Translations under genes and position numbers: made by a program
Shown: positions 45,589-53,462 of the stretch, piece after piece
Layout of the letters: the number at the start of each line of letters is the position of its first letter
Position numbering within the stretch: the stretch's first letter is position 1
NCBI GenBank assembly: GCA_963920575.1
Contig: OY986974.1
Coordinates: 5,216,729 to 5,280,728 of the forward strand
DNA length: 64,000 nucleotides
From: Narthecium ossifragum
Taxonomy: Eukaryota; Streptophyta; Magnoliopsida; Dioscoreales; Nartheciaceae
Direction: 5' to 3'
Notes under the pieces: generated by a model
Told to the model about the DNA's origin: nothing
Seen by the model: the letters and a program-made list of their open reading frames with translations, nothing else
The model's database searches: none

Positions 45589-47529
45589 TTGATCCATACC
45601 GACATATGTGGCTATCTTTCACCTTGTTTTGGAGGGCAAAAGTATTTTATCACCTTTATAGATGACTTCTCACGTTATGGTGAACCGCATAATGCGGTGC
45701 TAGAGGAAATTACAGATAAATTTCCTATTACAGTTGCACCAAGAGATGTCACACATGATCTGTTTCAACCAGAGATTGTGGTGCATCAACCGGCGCCTAA
45801 CGCACCAACTCCTGATCAGATTGCCAATGAACATGACCTAATAATTCATAATCACAATAATGATCATGAATCTGGAATATTAAGGAGGTCTACTAGAGAT
45901 AGGAGACTAGCAATTTCAGATGATTATATTATTTATTTACAAGAACGTGATTATGACATTGGGATTACAGATGATCCACTCTCTTTTGATTCTGCCATGA
46001 ATAGTAATGATTCTGATCTTTGGTTAAATGCCATGAAAGATGAGATTGAATCCATGAAGAAAAATCAAGTTTGGGAACTTGTCGAATTGCCTGAAGGATT
46101 TAAACATGTTGGTTGTAAATGGATATATAAGACCAAAAGGGATTCTAAGGGCAATATCGAGAGGTATAAGGCCATACTCGTAGCAAAGGGATTCACTCAA
46201 AAGGAGGGCATTGATTATCATGAGACATTTTCTCCTGTGTCTAGTAAGGATTCATTTAGAATCATTATGGCATTAGTAGCTTATTATAATTTGGAGCTAC
46301 ATCAAATGGATGTAAAGACTGCATTTTTACATGGGGACTTAGAGGAAGAGGTGTATATGGAACAACCTAAAGGTTTTATAGTGCAAGAAAATAAAAGACT
46401 GGTATGTAAATTAAAGAAATCCATATATGGTCTTAAACAAGCTTCTAGGCAATGGTACTTAAAGTTTAATCGTATCATTACTTCTTTTGGATTCACTGAA
46501 AATATTGGTGATCATTGTATATATCTAAAGGTGAGTGGGAGCAAGTTTATATTTTTGGTTCTATATGTGGATGATATCTTACTTGCCAGTAGTGATTTAG
46601 GTCTCTTGCATGAAACTAAAAGATTTCTTTCTGATCATTTTGATATGAAAGATGCTTCTTATGTTCTTGGGGTAGAAATCCATCGTGATAGGAAAAAGAG
46701 GTTACTTGGTTTATCACAGAGGCATTACATTACTAGGATCCTAGAAAGGTTTGACATGTCTAACTGCCCATCTACTCCCGTGCCAATCGTTAAAGGAGAC
46801 AAATTCAGTAAATTTCAATGTCCCAGGAATGAGATTGAACGAAATCAGATGAAAGATATACCTTATGCTTCTGCACTAGGTAGTCTGATGTATGTTCATG
46901 TATGTACTCGTCCTGACATTAGTTATGCTTTGGGGATGCTTGGAAGGTATCAAAGTGATCCTGGAATGGATCATTGGAAGGCAATAAAGAAAGTGATGCG
47001 ATACTTGCAGGGTACTAAAGACCATATGCTCACATATAGGATGACCGATCAGTTGGAAGTGATTGGTTATGTAGATGCAGATTATGATGGTTGCCTCGAT
47101 AGTAGAAAGTCCACTTCAGGATATATTTTTCTGCTTGCTGGTGGAGCAATCTCTTGGAAAAGCGTTAAACAACGCATTATAGCTTGCTCTACTATGGAAG
47201 CAGAATATATGAGTTGCTTTCAGGCCTCCTCACATGGACTATGGTTGAGGAAGTTTATTTCAGGTCTTCAGGTTATGGATTCTATATCCAGACCCTTGAA
47301 GATTTATTGTGACAATTCCGCAGCAGTTTCCTTCTCCAATAGCAGCAAGACTACCAATGCGAACAAGCACATTGATATTAAATTTCTTGCTGTTAATGAT
47401 AGAATAAGTAGTCATCAAGTGTCTATTGTTTCTTTTAGTACTACTTGTATGTTGGCTGATCCCTTGACAAAAGGTTTGTTGCCCAAGTTTTTCAAAGAGC
47501 ATGTTAAAGGCATGGGCATTTGTCAATGA
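45589..47529 (+). CDS. Copia integrase remnant fused to intact RT and RNase H
   Basis: Open for 646 codons. The integrase starts normally (THTDICG-like, FITFIDDFSRYG at about 45649-45684) and then joins directly to the integrase tail (EPHNAVLEE): the catalytic core after the first acidic residue is deleted in frame. The RT follows with WIYKTKRD, YHETFSPV, the catalytic YVDDILLAS at about 46564 and RNase H near 47065-47460 (VDADYDG, DNSAA). Uninterrupted RT and lack of integrase suggest it could at best move with help from other elements. Confidence 0.9.
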   Translation: MIHTDICGYLSPCFGGQKYFITFIDDFSRYGEPHNAVLEEITDKFPITVAPRDVTHDLFQPEIVVHQPAPNAPTPDQIANEHDLIIHNHNNDHESGILRRSTRDRRLAISDDYIIYLQERDYDIGITDDPLSFDSAMNSNDSDLWLNAMKDEIESMKKNQVWELVELPEGFKHVGCKWIYKTKRDSKGNIERYKAILVAKGFTQKEGIDYHETFSPVSSKDSFRIIMALVAYYNLELHQMDVKTAFLHGDLEEEVYMEQPKGFIVQENKRLVCKLKKSIYGLKQASRQWYLKFNRIITSFGFTENIGDHCIYLKVSGSKFIFLVLYVDDILLASSDLGLLHETKRFLSDHFDMKDASYVLGVEIHRDRKKRLLGLSQRHYITRILERFDMSNCPSTPVPIVKGDKFSKFQCPRNEIERNQMKDIPYASALGSLMYVHVCTRPDISYALGMLGRYQSDPGMDHWKAIKKVMRYLQGTKDHMLTYRMTDQLEVIGYVDADYDGCLDSRKSTSGYIFLLAGGAISWKSVKQRIIACSTMEAEYMSCFQASSHGLWLRKFISGLQVMDSISRPLKIYCDNSAAVSFSNSSKTTNANKHIDIKFLAVNDRISSHQVSIVSFSTTCMLADPLTKGLLPKFFKEHVKGMGICQ

Positions 47530-48029
47530 GATATTTAGTATGTGATAGACACTTATTTGAGATCTCAATTAAATCCTATGACTACTTTACCTTCTGTTTA
47601 TTCATACTTGTATATACATTACAGTTGACTTTTTTCATGCTTATAGTTAACAGAAGGGTCATATTTATATGACATTATAGGGGATCATTTACATAGGCAT
47701 TACAGTTATTGGTAGCCTATGTACTCCATTATTTAAGACCGGGTTAAGTGAAGGTTATTGATGTTGTGGTACATGGAAGGAAATATGTCAATTAAGAGAT
47801 GTATGACCGCCATGATCCGCATTAATGGTTTTTGCTTAATCAAGGTATAAAGGTTTTGATTGGGATAGTTTATTGGGCATTGTTTTTTAAAATTGGATGC
47901 GCATCCGTCGAGTTTTTTTTTTAATTTTGAATCAGGACTATTATTTTTCAAATATTAGTTTGACAGTGTTTTTTTCAAAAGAAAGGTTAAGAGTTATATT
48001 CAAGCCATAATATAGACCAAGTGGGAGAA
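47530..48029 (+). other. Copia 3' untranslated region and polypurine tract
   Basis: AT-rich, no ORF. It ends with CAAGTGGGAGAA at 48018-48029, the polypurine tract directly before the 3' LTR. Confidence 0.8.
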
Positions 48030-48467
48030 TGTTGGATTTAACTCCTTAATGTGGTCTAATTATAACTTGAGTAGGTTTAACTCTTGAGTCAAGTCCTGAT
48101 TCTACTAAAAGAGCCCAATTAATCAGAGTCCTATTCCCACTCAGATGATGGAGTTTAACCTCAATTAGAGTTCTAGTCCTATGATGGTTGGACACTTTCA
48201 CTTCTATATATATGAGGCCCTGGTCCCTTTCTCTACTCACGGTTTAAGCCTAAAGGATCCCCATCGTCCTTAAGCATAAAGGTTGGAGAGTGAGATTAAG
48301 AGAGAGAAGAACAGTCCAGCCTACCGTCTTGAGTAGGCGGTACAACGGTGAACGGAGTCATTGTATTATATACACGATGACGGAAGGTATGATTTATTTC
48401 CGCATTATATTATTGCTTTACGTGAATATAGTGTAGAAGATCTAGCATGACAGTATAATTGCTAACA
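48030..48467 (+). repeat. Copia 3' LTR
   Basis: 438 bp from TGTTGGATTT to GCTAACA, complete at both ends. Compared with the 5' copy I see about seven substitutions in 424 bp. Confidence 0.92.
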
Positions 48468-48820
48468 GTAGGATCCACGTAGGACAACGCAAGGGTTATT
48501 TTATAACCATCCTGTCATATAAGGATAACTAGCGGGCCCATGTGCCACATGGCACGGTAATCACACACTCTTTTAACTTTCATGTTAACTTCCTTGTTAA
48601 CCACCCACTCTCAACCCCCTCCTCCGCTAACCTCTACTAATTTTTATGTTAATTTCCCCCTCATTCCCATTAACCACCTCCCACTAACTTCCCAGTTCAC
48701 GTAGGCTATACATAGGACTAAGCCTGTCATGTAGGATTTACGTAGGACAACTAAAGGCTATTTTATAACCAGCCTGTCGTGTAAGGATGATGATAAGGAG
48801 AAAGTTTTGAATGCGGGAGG
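48468..48820 (+). repeat. Tandem-repeat unit continuing right of the Copia element
   Basis: It starts at GTAGGATCCACGTAGGACAA, a point about 135 bp upstream of where the left flank stops within the unit. The 135 bp at 40366-40500 are therefore present again at 48468-48605. Confidence 0.8.
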
Positions 48821-49182
48821 GAGACACATGTCAAATATCCGGACGACGGTTTATATAAATGAACCGTCCGGATTATCTCGAAAGCAACCCGTCCCCCACC
48901 CAAACCCCCGCTGCTCGAATCCACCTGCGGTGGAAGATCTCGGCCGTTCATTCAAATGGACGGCCACGATTTAATCAGCGGGACCCTTCTTTTCTTTAAG
49001 GGGTTTTTACATATCTATCCTTCAAAAGTTTGAAAATATCATAAATACCCCTATATTTTTTCGGCTTACTAAATTACCCTTGAAATTTTGAAAAATTCGT
49101 AAACCTACCCCTCCGTCTACCTCCGTCTGTACATCTAACTTAACCATGGTTATAATCTAACTGGGGCATGTAAATTACTTAA

Positions 49183-49458
49183 TTACCCAATTTTAACCGG
49201 TTTTTGTGTATTTTGACTGCTTTCCTTTATTTGCTGACGTAGGAGGGGGAGAGAGAGAATCAATTTTGACCAGCTTTTGCTATTTTGACTGCTTCCTCCC
49301 TTGATTTGCTGAACCATTCCGAGGTCCGCCCGGTCCTTCTTCCTCAGCTCCGAGCACTTCAACGCAAGCTTAGCATACCCATGAGTCTCCTCCACCGGCC
49401 AATCCGGCATCGTCTGGTCGAGCATCTCGGCTTTTCCATGACGGCCGAGACTAGGCAT
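49183..49458 (-). pseudogene. Captured U-box kinase fragment, C-terminal part
   Basis: A short frame with EMLDQTMPDWPVEE followed by AKLALKCSELRKKDRADLG, the end of the kinase domain of plant U-box receptor-like cytoplasmic kinases. Flanked by unrelated sequence. Confidence 0.75.
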
Positions 49459-49593
49459 CGCCGCTATGTCCCACGTCCCAATCTCAACAAAGACTTTGGA
49501 GGTCAGTCAGTCAACTGCCAATCCTATGCCTATGTATAGCCAGGCCAATGCAAGCCCAGCTACACACCCCACCAAGCACCAACACCAGAGACG

Positions 49594-50105
49594 ATGAGGC
49601 CGTCGGCTGTGTTCCTGCTGTATCCTCTGGCGCTATGGCTCTCCTCCTCCATCCTCGCGGCGGAGGCGGCGGCGTTCACCTGCAACGCCACCGCCAAATG
49701 CCAGTCCCTCGTCAGCTACAAGCCGTTTAACTCCACCTACGCCGCCGTCCAGTCCCTGTTCCAGGTCCCGTCTCTCAGCTCCCTCCTCGGCGCCAACAAC
49801 CTCTCCCTCTCCACCGCCTCGACCTACCTCATCCAGCCCAAAGCCTACATCCGCGTGCCCATCACCTGCGCCTGCGCCAGCGGAACCGGGGCCTCATCGG
49901 ACGGGGCGACGTACACCGTCAAGTCCGGCGATGGACTGGACGCGATTGCGAGGTACACCTTCGGCGGGCTGGTGGCCTACCAAGAGATAGCGGCGGCCAG
50001 CAGGATCCCCAACCCCGACTAGATCAAGGTAGGGCAGAACGTGACGATCCCCTTGCCCTGCAGCTGCGATCCGGAAGCCGTGCACCTGGCCTACAAGGTC
50101 AATGT
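49594..50105 (+). pseudogene. Captured LysM receptor-like protein fragment
   Basis: GC-rich. Signal peptide (MRPSAVFLLYPLALWLSS), Cys motifs (FTCNATAKC, ITCACAS) and a first LysM (TYTVKSGDGLDAIARYTFG) as in chitin/peptidoglycan-binding LYP proteins. An in-frame TAG at 50020-50022 interrupts it, after which the frame continues with GQNVTIPLPCSC to about 50105 and then ends at a junction. The second LysM and the GPI region are absent. A 17-bp GACGGTCGATGTCATCC word is repeated at the junction (50117, 50147). Confidence 0.85.
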
Positions 50106-50149
50106 AACAGAAGGTCCCGACGGTCGATGTCATCCGGTCCTGCGTGACG

Positions 50150-50353
50150 GTCGATGTCATCCCGGTGAACCAGCGGCTCCGGCTTCGTCTGGTGGAGGAA
50201 CAGCAGCGTGGTGGCTATCTCCACCGCAATCTTGAACCGGAGACTCCAGCTCATCGTAGGAGTGTTGCCTCGCCGGAAAATCCTATCTTCCAAGCTTCCG
50301 TTGTCCATGTATTCATACACCAAGCTTCCTGTCTTCCAAGCTTCCGTTGACAA
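50150..50353 (-). pseudogene. Captured U-box kinase fragment, N-lobe part
   Basis: Encodes LVYEYMDNGSLEDRIFRRGN and LRFKIAVEIATTLLFLHQTK to LVHRD, characteristic of the kinase domain of plant U-box kinases. It breaks off at the LysM junction. The C-terminal piece of the same domain lies at 49183-49458. Confidence 0.8.
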
Positions 50354-50893
50354 AAGAGGAGCTAAGCTCTATTCCCTCACCATGAGAAGAGAGAAGAGAG
50401 AAGAGAGAAGAGCTAAGCTCTGTTTGGAATCTTTTCGAAACCCTAGATAGAGCTGGAAGATGAGAAGAGAGAAGAGCCGGAAGATAATAGAGCTGGAAGT
50501 TGAGGGCAATAAGGTCTTTTTACCTAACGCCGTTAACGGCGTTAGGAATATTCCATGAAGATTCACCGGCAAGTAACCCGAGGGGTAGGTTTATGGATTG
50601 TTCAAAATTTGAAGGGTATTTTAGTAAGCCAAAAAAATATAGGGGTAATTGTGATATTTAGAAACTTTTGAAGGATAGATACGTAAAAACCCCTTTCTTT
50701 AATGGGTGGTTTTAAATGCAATATAATATTTGATGTATGCACCCATTTTACTAGGTGTACCACAAGCAATTTTGATAGTACAACATATTACTGGGTGCAC
50801 CACTCTCCCATGACGATATTAGCCTTAGTTAATTAAGCCAGGTGAGAGGGTAACATCCGATATTACCCTTCTCCCCACGATTTAAACCCTCGC

Positions 50894-51200
50894 ATGCACT
50901 CGCCGCTGTCCTCCGTATTCCGCCCTCGTCGTCGGAGAAAACCACCATCGCCGGAGCCTTCGCCCTCTCTCCCGTCGCCGCGACCTCTGTCCTCCTCCCG
51001 TCGCGTCCCTCCTTTAGCACATTACGGGTTAGTCCGCTATTTTACTCGCCGGCATCATTTTAGCATCTATCCTTTTAGTTCGGTCCTGTAAATCCGTTCT
51101 TAAACCATCATCGGTCCTGTAAATCCGTTCGTAACCGAGACGAGAGATGCAGCCCTTGGGGTTTAAACGGACTTAGAAAACCGGTTTTTTCCCCCAAATT
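50894..51200 (+). other. Region upstream of the left dyad array
   Basis: GC-rich then AT-rich sequence that may be the first, largely non-coding exon and promoter of the PMD gene. No start codon or splice donor stands out enough to call. Confidence 0.3.
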
Positions 51201-51532
51201 CGGGTTTAAAACGCCGATATTTTGTTATTTCGGTTTTATTAAACCGATTTGTCTCCTTATATTCGGCTATGTAAAACCGAACTATATTTCCGGCATGTTA
51301 TGACCGATTAATTTCGAATAGTTCGGTTTTAAACAACCGATTGTTTATTGTTTCGGTTTCTGGATGCCGAACAGTTGGTATAATTTCGGGTGTTGGTAAC
51401 CGAACATTAGGTATAATTTCGGGTTTTGGTAACCGAATTAGGTATAATTTCGGACTTTCGGGACCGAACATTAGGTATAATTTCGGACTTTCGGGACCGA
51501 ACATTAGGTATAATTTCGGGTTTCTATAACCG
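51201..51532 (+). repeat. Left CGG-N10-CCG array, 11 units
   Basis: CGG words start at 51201, 51231, 51264, 51291, 51324, 51354, 51387, 51420, 51451, 51484 and 51517, each followed after exactly ten bases by CCG, most as TTCGG-N10-CCGA. The N10 parts differ (TTTTATTAAA, CATGTTATGA, ACTTTCGGGA and others). Units repeat every 27-33 bp, most often 33. An intron-like TTGTATTGCAG acceptor follows at 51545-51555. Confidence 0.95.
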
Positions 51533-51560
51533 AACTTGTCATGTTTGTATTGCAGGAGGC

Positions 51561-53044
51561 ATGGCAGGAAAAGGGGAGAGCTCGACTCCTCTTCCTCTTC
51601 CCCACAATATGCGCCAACGCCCTACGGCATCAGAGAGGCAAAGGAGAAGAAAGGAACATGAGGTGACTAATGAGGTTCCAGCTGATGCGATTGAGCCATT
51701 GTGGGAGGCACGACCGGGTGATGATGAGTTCGATACGAGTGGGCCTATTCCTGGAGGGCCTGAAGATGAATCGATCCTAACGCTGTTCATGACCCATGTT
51801 GCATATCGGATATGGCGTGGAGTGGTATAGTACTTGATACTAAATGTAATTTTTACTTAATTATATACTATTCACTACTGTTACAACAGCTGTTTTATTT
51901 ACTCAATGACGTAGGAACGCGGTCCTTTGAAATGTTTGGCCCACGGGACTATGGTGGCTGATTGGGGCGGCGTGGAGACGGCTGAATTCAGAGAGGTCGT
52001 GCATGTATCAGGACTGGGGAATTTGCTGGATTGTACATATAGTACAATCAGTAAGGTGTTGGTGTCGGCACTCGTTGAGAGGTGGCAACCGGAAACAAAC
52101 ACATTCCACCTACCATGTGGCGAAATGACCATCACACTTGCTGATGTGAGGACCATTCTGGGTATCTCCGTCACTGGACCGGCCGTAGAGCTTCGTAAGA
52201 TGGCCACTGAGGAAGCAGCACGGCTGGTTTGTAGTCAATTGGGAGTCTCTATGGAGAGCGCACTGGCTCAACTGAATAAGAACAAAGGAAAGGCACTTAG
52301 ACTGACATGGCTCAAAAGTGAGTGCAAAATAGAGAAAGTTGGCCTGGATTGCTCAGTAAAGGCCTACTTGCTCTACTTGCTCGGCTGTACTCTATTTTGT
52401 GATAAATCTGCGAGCAAAGTGCATGTGTCTTACCTTTTTGCACTGAGGGACTTGTCTAATACGGCCCAATATGCATGGGGAGCTGCGGCCCTAGCGTACT
52501 TGTACCGACACTTGGGTGTCGGTAGTAGATGGGCTACGAAGCAAATGGGAGGGTACCTTACCTTGTTGGAGGTAATATCATCACACATGTATGGCATGTG
52601 GATCATATATTTACCAGTACTCCTAATTATTTTTATGATTTGCAAGCATGGATATACGATCACTTGCCGACGATCGCAAATCCACACCGCGATATACGAT
52701 ACACACCAGACCAGCCGCGTGTGTATCGCTGGATCCCTGTTAGAGATGGCGGTAATCCTGCAGATAACCTTGTGGTCAAGCGTGAGGAGTTAGATGATCT
52801 GAGAGAACATCAGGTGAGTTGTCGTGTCCTCGTGCAAGCTCTTTTAATTTCCGTATACGATATTTACTCGTGCAAGCTCCTTTGTTACAGGTTTTGTGGG
52901 ATCCCTACCGTGACAAAAGGGGAGGACCATTTCCTAGCGATGACATCAGTTTTTATTTCGGACTCATTGTCGCCTATGTGGACTCATTGTCGCCAATTTC
53001 AATGGTTTTCCTCGTGGCAACATTGGGTCCCTTGATCTCCATGA
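51561..53044 (+). pseudogene. PMD gene of the large MULE
   Basis: Plant mobile domain protein. The first recognisable exon starts at ATG 51561 (MAGKGESS), after the acceptor at 51555, and runs to about 51824 (YRIWRGV). The main PMD exon is about 51915-52573 (HGTMVADWGGVETAEFRE, then TFHLPCGEMTITLADVRTIL, the conserved PMD core). The next exon ends at 52813 (DQPRVYRWIPV, LREHQ then GT). The last starts at 52891 (VLWDPYRDKRGGPF) and loses frame after about 52990, the rest (LDLHEMLGLLVMD) being in another frame. The splice into the AWIYDH exon near 52648 is not clean. It ends within about 100 bp of the transposase gene, tail to tail. Confidence 0.75.
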
Positions 53045-53072
53045 AATGCTTGGCCTGCTTGTCATGGATGTC

Positions 53073-53462
53073 CTAACCCTTGGCACATTCTTGTCTGCAT
53101 CTGAGCCAGCTCCTAGCTATGGGTGGGATAGGATGACCAGGGTGCATGTGGATCATGACGAAGTGTCCACCATTCACAAAACCAATTGCGATGGTCTTCC
53201 GCATGAGGGCCGGCTGCGGGGGGCTCCAAAGTGGCAGGAAAGTCAAGCACTGACTCGCGAAAATGTGGATTAAGACAACTTCGTAGCGAGAGGCAATAAT
53301 AGGTCCCATATCTGGCATGGTCATCCACCCATCAACAGGAGGATAGTTCTCATAATAAGCCAACCTGTTGGCAAGCTCTGAAACTCTCACCTCACCCTCG
53401 TGATACACCCGACAGTACTCAGTACTATGTGCCATCAATTCATTCCCCAGATCCCTCCGCAC
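53073..53462 (-). pseudogene. OTU protease-like C-terminal segment of the MULE transposase gene
   Basis: Encodes RRDLGNELMAHSTEYC, WMTMPDMGPIIASRYE and GGHFVMIHMHPGHPIPPIA, resembling the second half of OTU-type cysteine protease domains found in plant MULE proteins, including the catalytic-type His in GGHF. The N-terminal part with the catalytic Asp/Cys (DGxC) is missing. The preceding transposase frame runs into this region one frame off, so a deletion and frameshift separate them. Confidence 0.65.

Larger units (their letters stand above)
40501..48467 (+). mobile_element. Ty1/copia LTR retrotransposon, integrase-deleted, carrying a Pack-MULE
   Basis: The order is 5' LTR (40501-40924), iMet primer site (40927), leader interrupted by a MULE (41570-43267), gag (from about 44132), protease, integrase remnant, RT/RNase H (to 47529), and 3' LTR (48030-48467). 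The 5' LTR lacks its first 14 bases, and the flanks do not form a short target duplication. I see about seven substitutions between the 424-bp LTR overlaps. Confidence 0.92.
49000..50693. mobile_element. Pack-MULE 2
   Basis: 1694 bp with inverted ends of about 115 bp (GGGGTTTTTACATATCTATC on the left; complement of GATAGATACGTAAAAACCCC on the right) and a perfect 9-bp target duplication TTTCTTTAA (48991-48999 and 50694-50702). The interior holds a LysM-protein fragment on the plus strand between two pieces of a U-box-type kinase on the minus strand. No transposase. Confidence 0.92.

Noticed and set aside
50117..50165. A further TCGA-N8-TCGA dyad at the LysM junction
   Set aside because: GGTCGATGTCATCC occurs twice there, but the cores are 30 bp apart and the second half-site is missing; it is a direct repeat at a capture junction.
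53046..53273. Plus-strand frame continuing the PMD gene to 53273
   Set aside because: From about 53090 the plus-strand frame is antisense to the OTU-like segment, whose conserved residues read on the minus strand.
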